5,955 nt of DNA, taken from an uncultured Anaeroplasma sp. GTDB lineage: Bacteria; Bacillota_I; Bacilli_A; Acholeplasmatales; Anaeroplasmataceae. The notes under the pieces were generated by a model, which did not search any database, was not told the origin of the DNA, and saw only the letters and a list, made by a program, of their open reading frames with translations. Position 1 is the stretch's first letter, and every line of letters starts with the position of its first letter. Positions 1 to 4,952 of the stretch are shown one piece after another. The stretch spans positions 1 to 5,955 of the forward strand of contig CAKQBG010000076.1 in NCBI GenBank assembly GCA_934216145.1, given 5' to 3'. The translations under genes were made by a program, and so were the position numbers.

Positions 1-258
1 ATGGATGCTGAATTGAAAGCTAAGAATGCAACCTTAGATCAAATAAAAAATGAGAATATAGCGATGAGTGAAGCACTGGCAGAAAAAGATGAAGCACTAG
101 CTAAGAAAGATGAAACAATAGCTAAAAATAATGAAGCACTAGCTAAGAATAATGAGTCTTTAATTAAATCTGCTAAAATTCTTAAACAAAAAGGATTAAC
201 TAATGAAGAAATTTCAAATATAACTTCATTATCAATAGAGGTTGTTGAAGCATTATAA
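1..258 (+). CDS. C-terminal part of a probable Rpn-family (PD-(D/E)XK) nuclease/transposase-like protein
   Basis: An open frame of 85 codons begins at the window edge and ends in TAA at 256-258. It is probably the tail of a longer gene whose catalytic N-terminal domain lies upstream, so the ATG at position 1 need not be the true start. Residues 24-58 form a heptad array (EALAEKD, EALAKKD, ETIAKNN, EALAKNN, then the weaker ESLIKSA), rich in Ala, Lys and Glu and predicted to be a coiled coil. The final segment, about residues 59-85, has the pattern LKQKGLTNEEISNIT, with a short helix-turn-helix-like look. This ending (K.KGL..EEIA.ITGLS.EEIE.L) is what I know from the C-termini of Rpn-family recombination-promoting nucleases (PDDEXK_2) in Firmicutes. 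In that family the nuclease cuts DNA and has been linked to phage defence and RecA-independent recombination. The catalytic domain is not visible, so the assignment rests on the tail alone. An insertion sequence begins 20 bp after the stop. Confidence 0.65.
   Translation: MDAELKAKNATLDQIKNENIAMSEALAEKDEALAKKDETIAKNNEALAKNNESLIKSAKILKQKGLTNEEISNITSLSIEVVEAL
70..153 (+). repeat. 21-bp tandem repeat encoding coiled-coil heptads (4 clear copies)
   Basis: Four consecutive 21-bp units (70-90, 91-111, 112-132, 133-153) share the core GAAGCACTAGCTAAGAA with substitutions, and a fifth, diverged unit follows at 154-174. Each unit encodes one heptad of the form E-A-L-A-K-x-x. Because the unit is in frame, copy number can change by slippage or recombination without breaking the reading frame. 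Confidence 0.8.
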
Positions 259-277
259 TAATATTTTAGTATTTACG

Positions 278-304
278 AAGGGGCTGTGAAAAAACCTAGG
301 TTTT
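278..304 (+). repeat. Left terminal inverted repeat of the IS
   Basis: This 27-bp sequence is the exact reverse complement of 2116-2142. It contains the palindrome CCTAGG at 295-300. The next base differs between the ends (G at 305 against A on the right). Confidence 0.92.
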
Positions 305-340
305 GAAAAAGTATCAATCTCTAGGTTTTACAGCCTTTTT
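278..340 (+). terminator. Terminator-like hairpin made from the IS left end
   Basis: GGCTGT (282-287) pairs with ACAGCC (330-335), and AAAACCTAG (291-299) pairs with CTAGGTTTT (321-329). A 3-nt bulge (288-290) separates the two helices and the loop is about 21 nt. The stem can be lengthened outward by G-U and A-U pairs. A run of five Ts follows at 336-340. On the + strand this is a good rho-independent terminator and would end transcripts of the Rpn-like gene, protecting the IS from antisense transcription. The transposase stop codon (339-341) overlaps the T run. On the minus strand the hairpin is followed by CTTCGTAAAT, so it is not a strong terminator for the transposase itself. Confidence 0.7.
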
Positions 341-1994
341 AATTTGCATATTTATATTTACTTTTAGCCTCATCGTTAACTGATTTTTGTTTAACTTTTG
401 AGACTTTTTTTGATAATCGTTTAGCGCTTGGCTTTTTAAACATTTCTGGTTTTATATCGTCTGGGGCTTTCCAATAGTCAAACTTAGCATTACCATCGAA
501 ATGTTTAAATAATTTTCTAATGTTATATCCTAAACATACTAACATAAATTCTGTTGATACTTTATCTAAACTTCGTCTTCTGAATCTTTCATATTGAATA
601 TCTTGTTTTATAACACCAAATGCTCCTTCAACTTGAGATGATCTATTAACTCTCATTTCAATTCCAGCAATTGAAAGAAGATTTGCTTCAGCTTGTTGTA
701 TATATTTTTGCAACTCAATCGTAACCTCAAATATTTTATAATTTTCATTTTTGTCTTTCATAAATCTTTTGCAATATAAGTTGAATTGACATTTATTACA
801 TCCTTCCACTTTATAGAAGGTTGAATTAGCTTTTTTGTGATGCCAACTTAATTGAATTTTATGGCCAATGTTACTATTTAAACAAGTAATAGTTTCATCA
901 TCATTTAAATAATATTGACTTGGGTTTTTACCAGACACATTTCCTTGCCAACTGAAATACTTTACAAAATTATCAATCTTATGTTTGTCTAAATATTTAT
1001 AGTTTGTTAATGAGCCATAACCAGAATCAGCACATAGTTTTTTCGGATATGAACCATAAAATTTATAGTGAATATCAAGAAGAGGTGTAAAATCATTAAT
1101 ATCTGTCCTTGACTGTGTTACTAAATATGCAGTAATTAAACCATTTATTACTCCTATTTGAGTATTATATCCAGCATGCATATTACTTCCTAAACCAGAA
1201 TAATAATCTTCTTTTAAGCACATTGCTGTTGCGTCATTATCCGTTTTATAATAAGAGTTTCTATTGGGACCACAAATCCTCTCTTTCTCTTCGTATTCTA
1301 AACTCTTTTCTAAATACTGAACTAATAATTTGTAATTGTTATTATGTATTTTATTTTCTTTTAAATCTAAATCATAGTTTTTTAATATATCACTTAATTC
1401 ATTGATTTTATTTGCGATAATTTTTGATTCTATTATTCCTTTAGATGGCAATCCAGTTTCAATATTATATTCTTTCAAAAGCTTCCTGATTTTATCACTT
1501 AATTTATTATGAAAAGTAGTAGGCTTCCATACGAATTTATATTTATTTGCATTTGCCTCAAATTTTGAGCCATCTAAATACATATTATTCATTTCTAATT
1601 TGCATTCATCAAATATTGCTTTAGTTATCAATGAAAAAATTTTTTCTCTATTAGGTAGTATATAATCATTAATAAAATTGCCTATTGATTTATAAGATGG
1701 ATTTTCACCTTGTAGAATATAAATACATCTCAAATCATTCCTACATTTATCTTCAATATCTCTTAATGTAGATTTATTGAACGCAAAATTATATATTATT
1801 ACAGCTAACATATTATATGGATTATATGTTGGCCTTCCTCCTTTATTAATATCATCATTTTTCATGACATCTTTTAACAGATCACATACTCCTGATTTAT
1901 CCAAAAGTGCCAAGAAACAGTCAATTTTTTTGGATTGCTCCACATTACTAGTGTAGCAGTCTACCAAAAAAGTCCGCATTATGTTATAATACAT
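339..1994 (-). CDS. IS1182-like transposase (DDE type), intact
   Basis: This 551-residue protein catalyses cut and strand transfer of the surrounding element. The N-terminal DUF772-like region, about residues 53-130, includes GGRPTYNPYNMLAVIIY. The catalytic triad is visible as D141 in LDGSKFEAN, D323 in CADSGYG, and E456 in QVEGAFG. After E456 comes the segment YERFRRRSLDK and then a hydrophobic helix. A Cys cluster (C399, C402, C408) lies in the inserted segment before the last catalytic block, as in related IS1182/ISL-type transposases. The C-terminus is Lys-rich. The frame begins at ATG 1994, but a second ATG at 1979 (MRTFLVD) fits the usual N-terminus better. Neither has a clear Shine-Dalgarno site, so translation is probably weak. 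The gene ends inside the left-end terminator. Triad and length are intact, so it is probably functional. Confidence 0.92.
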   Translation of the reverse strand: MYYNIMRTFLVDCYTSNVEQSKKIDCFLALLDKSGVCDLLKDVMKNDDINKGGRPTYNPYNMLAVIIYNFAFNKSTLRDIEDKCRNDLRCIYILQGENPSYKSIGNFINDYILPNREKIFSLITKAIFDECKLEMNNMYLDGSKFEANANKYKFVWKPTTFHNKLSDKIRKLLKEYNIETGLPSKGIIESKIIANKINELSDILKNYDLDLKENKIHNNNYKLLVQYLEKSLEYEEKERICGPNRNSYYKTDNDATAMCLKEDYYSGLGSNMHAGYNTQIGVINGLITAYLVTQSRTDINDFTPLLDIHYKFYGSYPKKLCADSGYGSLTNYKYLDKHKIDNFVKYFSWQGNVSGKNPSQYYLNDDETITCLNSNIGHKIQLSWHHKKANSTFYKVEGCNKCQFNLYCKRFMKDKNENYKIFEVTIELQKYIQQAEANLLSIAGIEMRVNRSSQVEGAFGVIKQDIQYERFRRRSLDKVSTEFMLVCLGYNIRKLFKHFDGNAKFDYWKAPDDIKPEMFKKPSAKRLSKKVSKVKQKSVNDEAKSKYKYAN

Positions 1995-2020
1995 TGTGTA
2001 TTTTATTGTAGTCCAACGAT

Positions 2021-2050
2021 ATTATACCATTAAGACGACTTTGGAGTCTA
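2021..2050 (-). promoter_or_regulatory. Transposase promoter (TAGACT - 18 bp - TATAAT)
   Basis: On the minus strand a perfect -10 TATAAT (2021-2026) is preceded by a 4/6-match -35, TAGACT (2045-2050), with an 18-bp spacer. Transcription would begin near 2013-2014, about 20 nt before the first ATG (1994) and 35 nt before the second (1979). No ribosome binding site lies in this leader. The -35 box falls in the loop of the hairpin at 2035-2069. Confidence 0.6.
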
Positions 2051-2069
2051 TTTTCAAGGTCGTTTTTTT
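2035..2069 (+). terminator. Plus-strand terminator-like hairpin overlapping the transposase promoter
   Basis: ACGACTTTG (2035-2043) pairs with CAAGGTCGT (2055-2063), nine pairs with one G-U, around an 11-nt loop. Seven Ts (2063-2069) follow on the + strand. It would end transcripts running antisense through the transposase gene. On the minus strand no T run follows, so it should not stop transposase transcripts. Confidence 0.5.
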
Positions 2070-2079
2070 GTTTTATAGC

Positions 2080-2147
2080 AAAAAAGGAGCTGTTACTCCA
2101 AAATCTAAGTTTTTTAAAACCTAGGTTTTTTCACAGCCCCTTTTTTT
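2080..2147. terminator. Bidirectional terminator-like hairpin at the IS right end
   Basis: AAAAAGGAGCTGT (2081-2093) pairs with the segment ending ACAGCCCCTTTTT (2133-2145) with one mismatch. A second helix, AAAATCTAAG against CTAGGTTTT, continues the stem. A T run follows on the + strand (2141-2147) and on the minus strand (the A run at 2080-2085). In the minus direction it would stop transcription entering the IS from the ATP-grasp gene, keeping the transposase under its own promoter. Confidence 0.65.
2116..2142 (-). repeat. Right terminal inverted repeat of the IS
   Basis: This is the perfect 27-bp partner of 278-304 in inverted orientation, followed by further Ts up to 2147. It also forms the 3' arm of a large terminator-like hairpin. 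Confidence 0.92.
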
Positions 2148-2176
2148 GTGAAAAAAATCTTCCTAAATTAAATGAG

Positions 2177-2335
2177 TATAATGTGTAATTCACACTTAAA
2201 ATTTAAGGATTACCACCTCTAAACGAGTAGAGTCGTTATTCTTTTAAACCGGATTGGAATGAATAAAAAAAGCTAATCAAGTATCCTTTTGTAATTAACT
2301 TAAGGTAGGATAGTGATTAGGTTTTATTAATTATT
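2177..2335 (+). ncRNA. Possible structured small RNA or mobile-element end (unidentified)
   Basis: A TATAAT at 2177-2182 could start a + strand transcript near 2189, although no good -35 is present. The predicted RNA contains CTCTA (2217-2221) facing TAGAG (2228-2232). AACGA (2222-2226) can instead pair with TCGTT (2233-2237), so two helices are mutually exclusive or tightly interlocked. Next comes an unpaired part with ACCGGATTGG, then a long hairpin at 2273-2320 followed by TTTTATT. This gives a discrete unit of about 145 nt with a possible start, a structured body and an end. An alternative is the end of an IS200/IS605-type element read on the minus strand. No Rfam family is recognised, and the call is tentative. 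Confidence 0.25.
2263..2327. terminator. Hairpin with T runs on both strands
   Basis: CTAATCA (2273-2279) pairs with TGATTAG (2314-2320), and TATCCT (2282-2287) pairs with AGGATA (2307-2312), across a small internal loop. On the + strand TTTTATT follows. On the minus strand a run of seven Ts follows (the As at 2264-2271 on the + strand). It could end a + strand transcript from the structured segment and act as a backup terminator for the ATP-grasp gene. Confidence 0.55.
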
Positions 2336-2490
2336 TTATACAAAGGTGTAAATGGTAAAATAAAAATTTTTTGATTGACAATTACATTAAGTAAAAAAAA
2401 CTTAGATTTTTATTAATTTCTTTTTTTTGGATAAAATCCTCCTAAAATTCTTTATTGTATTAATATATTATTTTATATTAATTAATCAAT

Positions 2491-2525
2491 AAAAAGAAAT
2501 TAGGAGAGAATACAATTCTCTCCTA
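2491..2525 (-). terminator. Rho-independent terminator of the ATP-grasp gene
   Basis: A perfect 11-bp stem (TAGGAGAGAAT at 2501-2511 with ATTCTCTCCTA at 2515-2525) closes a 3-nt loop. On the minus strand it is followed by ATTTCTTTTT. It lies about 70 nt past the stop codon at 2595-2597, the expected place for the end of that transcript. Confidence 0.82.
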
Positions 2526-2594
2526 TAATTACCTACTTAAATAAATTAGTCATTATCAACCTTTTCCTTGACTTTTTAACTAGTTTATTCTAAT

Positions 2595-3788
2595 TTATTC
2601 ATCCTTTTTCTTAGAAACCATTTCTTTGAATTTTTCCATATCATCTATATATTCAAATCTAGCAATATAGAATTCATTTCCCATCGCGCTTGATAATGCA
2701 TCACTCATACGCTCATGCATTTGAATAAAAGGATAAACCTTTTTTATATCTTCATAGCTATATTTATATTCTAAGCGATCTCGTCTACCAAAATAAACAC
2801 AATAATATTTAGGATGATTCATATTTACATTTACAATTTTATCATAACAAATAATATCAGCATAAATTTGATATGTATCTAATGATTGGGCAAAATTAAT
2901 CATATCAGGAGTATATCCTCCAGGAGGACGCATATTAACCTCTAAAGCTACTATATCACCTATTTTTCCTAATCCTTTTTTTTCTTTAGTTAATCTAAAG
3001 AATTCTAGATGAAAATATCTTGATTTAATATTAAAGGCTTTTAATACTCTTGAACCTGCATCATAAATATCCTGAGGTACCTCTTTATTAACATAATATG
3101 AAACTTCAAGATTATCATTTACTATATCCATAATAGAAGGAGGGAACACTTCATTATCACAAAATACTACATTACTATTAGAATCACAAATTCCATCGAA
3201 TGATGTAATATTTCCTTCAATAAATTCCTCCATTATATAAGGAACCTGATGATCATATTTATAAAAGTTTCTTAAATCCTCTTCATTTTTAATTTTGTAT
3301 GTAGCTTGTGCGCCAACTCCAACATTTGGTTTAACAATAACTGGATAATCTACTTCATTTATAAAGGCTAAATCCTCATCTATTGTTGTACAAAATTTAT
3401 ATCTAGCTACAGGAACTCCTGCCTTTATATAAAATTCCTTCATATTTGATTTAGATGTAAATGATATAACATCATCTATTTTAGCTCCATTAATATTAAA
3501 GTCTGTTCTTAATCTTGCATCCTGTCTAAGCCAATATTCATTATTTGATTCTAAACCATCAATTTTACCATATTTAAATGCTAGATAAGCTACAGCACGA
3601 TACATTTCATCATAGCTTTCAAGAGAATTAACCTTATAATATTCTGTAAGTGACGCTTTAACCTTTTCATCTAGCTCGTTATATGGTGTATCACCAATTC
3701 CTAATACATTTACATTATTTTTTTTAAGTCTATCACAAAAATTATAATAATTTTTTGGGAAAGCTGGAGATATAAAAATAAAATTCAT
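2595..3788 (-). CDS. ATP-grasp domain protein (carboxylate-amine/thiol ligase type), substrate unknown
   Basis: The 397-residue cytosolic protein belongs to the ATP-grasp superfamily, which joins a carboxylate to an amine or thiol through an acyl-phosphate. The N-terminal pre-ATP-grasp domain is about residues 1-105, starting MNFIFISPAFP. The ATP-grasp fold follows at about 108-325: K113 in SKSNMKEF; K153 in VKPNVGVGAQA, the glycine-rich ATP loop; EEF at 187-189, an adenine/ribose contact; E262 in HLEFF; and E283/N285 in LEVNMRPPGG, the magnesium ligands. All expected ATP- and metal-binding residues are present, so it should be active. The C-terminal part (about 326-397) is a small closing domain. 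The start is supported by AAGGAG eight nt upstream. Similar proteins are widespread in gut Firmicutes, usually annotated only as ATP-grasp proteins. The gene is transcribed alone and divergently from a membrane protein gene. It could be a peptide or amino-acid ligase, but the sequence does not show the substrate. Confidence 0.88.
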   Translation of the reverse strand: MNFIFISPAFPKNYYNFCDRLKKNNVNVLGIGDTPYNELDEKVKASLTEYYKVNSLESYDEMYRAVAYLAFKYGKIDGLESNNEYWLRQDARLRTDFNINGAKIDDVISFTSKSNMKEFYIKAGVPVARYKFCTTIDEDLAFINEVDYPVIVKPNVGVGAQATYKIKNEEDLRNFYKYDHQVPYIMEEFIEGNITSFDGICDSNSNVVFCDNEVFPPSIMDIVNDNLEVSYYVNKEVPQDIYDAGSRVLKAFNIKSRYFHLEFFRLTKEKKGLGKIGDIVALEVNMRPPGGYTPDMINFAQSLDTYQIYADIICYDKIVNVNMNHPKYYCVYFGRRDRLEYKYSYEDIKKVYPFIQMHERMSDALSSAMGNEFYIARFEYIDDMEKFKEMVSKKKDE

Positions 3789-3796
3789 ACTATCAA

Positions 3797-3802
3797 CTCC
3801 TT
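3797..3802 (-). promoter_or_regulatory. Ribosome binding site of the ATP-grasp gene
   Basis: AAGGAG on the minus strand lies eight nt before the ATG at 3788, which fixes this start codon. Confidence 0.85.
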
Positions 3803-3809
3803 AAAAAAA

Positions 3810-3838
3810 ATTATAGCATATATTTAAAAAAAAGAAAA
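3810..3838 (-). promoter_or_regulatory. Promoter of the ATP-grasp gene (extended -10)
   Basis: On the minus strand TGCTATAAT gives a perfect -10 (3810-3815) with the TG of an extended -10. The -35 at the 17-bp position is weak (TTTTCT, 3833-3838). Transcription would start near 3803, giving a leader of only about 15 nt that begins with the ribosome binding site. Confidence 0.65.
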
Positions 3839-3861
3839 TATTTTGTGTTATTCTCTTTTTA

Positions 3862-3877
3862 TTTTTCTATAGAAAAA
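3862..3877. promoter_or_regulatory. 16-bp perfect palindrome, candidate operator
   Basis: TTTTTCTATAGAAAAA is its own reverse complement. It overlaps the -35 box of the rightward promoter and lies about 25 bp upstream of the leftward -35. A dimeric regulator bound here would block the membrane protein gene and could also affect the ATP-grasp gene. No regulator gene is visible in the window. Confidence 0.4.
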
Positions 3878-3898
3878 GCTTATTATTTATAGTATAAT
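3870..3898 (+). promoter_or_regulatory. Promoter of the membrane protein gene
   Basis: TAGAAA (3870-3875, 4/6 match to the -35) and TATAAT (3893-3898) are separated by 17 bp. Transcription would start near 3905, about 23 nt before the ATG, leaving room for the ribosome binding site. Confidence 0.7.
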
Positions 3899-3901
3899 AA
3901 G
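3879..3901. repeat. Inverted repeat overlapping the rightward -10
   Basis: CTTATTAT (3879-3886) and ATAATAAG (3894-3901) are perfect 8-bp inverted arms around a 7-bp centre. They cover the spacer and the -10 of the membrane protein promoter. This is a second operator-like site, though part of it is dictated by the TATAAT itself. Confidence 0.4.
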
Positions 3902-3914
3902 GATAAGTTTCAAA

Positions 3915-3920
3915 GGGAGG
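3915..3920 (+). promoter_or_regulatory. Ribosome binding site of the membrane protein gene
   Basis: GGGAGG lies seven nt before the ATG at 3928 and supports this start over later in-frame Met codons. Confidence 0.85.
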
Positions 3921-3927
3921 TAATTCT

Positions 3928-4887
3928 ATGAGAAAAAAAGAAAAGAAGAATGAAGTAAAAGAAGAAAAAATAATAGACAATCAAACAGATGAAATAGAAG
4001 AAGAGACAGTAGATAATCAAGTAGATGTAAAAGAAGAAAAAAAGGAAGAAACTTTAAATAAGAAAGAAAAGAAAAAGAAGGAAAAAATCTATAAGGAAAA
4101 GACAAGCTTAAAGGAAAAAGTAGATAATAATAAGGTATATCAAGACTTTAAAATGCATAAGTTTATTATTAAAATTGTTGCCGCAATTATATTAATAGCT
4201 TTCGCTATATTGTTATTTATTTATCAAGATGCCGCTATATTTGCTGTATTATTAATTACAGGTGGTGTTTCTACCTTTGGTGCTTTAATTAGAGTATTTA
4301 TTGTTTTTAGAAATGAAAAGAGCAAAGGCTCTAAGGTAATATCAGGTATTGAGCTTGCTATACATGCATTCTTTGGTATTTTCTTAATTATTGGTGCTTT
4401 TATTTATAAGAATGCTGTATCAACAAGTAGTTTTATAGAAGCAAGTAAGGCTTATGGCTTTGATAAGAATCAATATTTAAAAAATAATAATTTTATGGCT
4501 TATTTTGTTCAATCTTATTATCCATATTTCTTAGCTGGTATTCTATATATTCGTGGTGTAGCATATTTCTACCATACTGTTATTAGTCAAGCCAAAACTC
4601 ATACCTTTACATTTTGGTTACATATTTGCTGTATCACTTTAGCTGTAGTAATTGCTGCATTAGCTTCTAATATTGATACATCAAAAATCGTTATTACTTT
4701 AGCTGTAATAGCTTGTCTATGTGCATTAGTTATTGGCGGTGAGGCTGTTGTGGGCTATATTAACTTCAATAATAGTAATAAGAAACTAAATGAGGTTAAG
4801 GAAGAAAAGAAAAAATCTGATAGTCAAGAGGTAAATCCTAATATTTTACCTAAGGATGATAGAAGTCAGGATTCAATAGTATCATAA
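3928..4887 (+). CDS. Six-helix membrane protein with a charged disordered N-terminus, function unknown
   Basis: I do not recognise the family of this 319-residue protein. Residues 1-75 are almost entirely Lys, Glu, Asp, Asn and Gln, with no hydrophobic core, so this is a disordered or coiled cytoplasmic tail. It contains two related DNQ segments (DNQTDEIEEE and DNQVDVKEE). Six hydrophobic segments follow, about 78-99, 102-127, 137-160, 192-218, 227-247 and 252-278. A polar, Asn/Tyr-rich loop at 161-191 separates helices 3 and 4 and is probably extracellular if the tail is inside. The last 40 residues are again charged and polar. There is no signal peptide, enzyme motif or transporter signature that I can name. 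The general shape resembles small DUF308- or HdeD-like membrane proteins, but that is a weak comparison. It has its own promoter, a strong ribosome binding site and its own terminator, so it forms a single-gene unit. Confidence 0.85.
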   Translation: MRKKEKKNEVKEEKIIDNQTDEIEEETVDNQVDVKEEKKEETLNKKEKKKKEKIYKEKTSLKEKVDNNKVYQDFKMHKFIIKIVAAIILIAFAILLFIYQDAAIFAVLLITGGVSTFGALIRVFIVFRNEKSKGSKVISGIELAIHAFFGIFLIIGAFIYKNAVSTSSFIEASKAYGFDKNQYLKNNNFMAYFVQSYYPYFLAGILYIRGVAYFYHTVISQAKTHTFTFWLHICCITLAVVIAALASNIDTSKIVITLAVIACLCALVIGGEAVVGYINFNNSNKKLNEVKEEKKKSDSQEVNPNILPKDDRSQDSIVS

Positions 4888-4915
4888 AAAGAGGGAGACC
4901 TCTTTTTATTTTTTT
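4886..4915 (+). terminator. Rho-independent terminator of the membrane protein gene
   Basis: AAAAAGAGG (4886-4894) pairs perfectly with CCTCTTTTT (4899-4907) around a GAGA tetraloop, followed by ATTTTTTT. The stem begins inside the TAA stop codon (4885-4887). Confidence 0.92.
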
Positions 4916-4952
4916 AAGTAATTTTATAAAAGCAGATTAGAAAAAATTATAT

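Larger units (their letters stand above)
278..2142 (-). mobile_element. Complete IS1182-like insertion sequence, about 1.86 kb
   Basis: The element is bounded by perfect 27-bp inverted repeats at 278-304 and 2116-2142, whose outer part reads AAGGGGCTGTGAAAAAACC. It contains a single long transposase gene on the minus strand. The length agrees with the IS1182 family (roughly 1.5-2 kb), as does the single full-length DDE transposase. No direct target duplication is visible: the left flank ends TTTACG and the right flank starts TTTTTGTG. If the true tips are the GGGG at 280 and CCCC ending at 2140, the element is 1861 bp and the flanks still do not match. The transposase is intact and both ends match exactly, so the copy looks recent and possibly active. 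It sits 20 bp past the stop of the Rpn-like gene and so did not break that frame. Confidence 0.9.
2143..2594. other. Non-coding intergenic stretch between IS and ATP-grasp gene
   Basis: No convincing gene was found on either strand in these 450 bp. The part nearest the IS (about 2177-2335) is less AT-rich and contains several helices (see separate entries). The middle (about 2335-2490) is nearly pure A/T. The last part holds the terminator of the minus-strand ATP-grasp gene. A near-duplicate 16-17 nt word occurs at 2154-2169 and 2433-2449 (AAAATCTTCCTAAATT against AAAATCCTCCTAAAATT). Read on the minus strand these copies contain AGGAAG and AGGAGG, but no ATG follows at a suitable distance. 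Confidence 0.6.

Noticed and set aside
1223..1405. 60-codon open frame on the + strand
   Set aside because: It lies entirely inside the transposase gene on the opposite strand, has no ribosome binding site and gives a low-complexity Tyr/Phe/Leu-rich peptide, so it is a shadow frame.
2217..2237. Classical H-type pseudoknot from the two overlapping helices
   Set aside because: The helices abut with essentially no connecting loops, so a full pseudoknot is sterically doubtful. Alternative hairpins are the safer description.
2401..2450. Short minus-strand peptide gene after AGGAGG (2438-2443)
   Set aside because: No ATG, GTG or TTG follows at a proper distance; only an ATC-initiated 16-codon frame of low complexity exists.
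2143..2594. CRISPR array or tRNA gene
   Set aside because: There are no regularly spaced repeats, and no cloverleaf or T-loop (GGTTCRA) signature was found on either strand.
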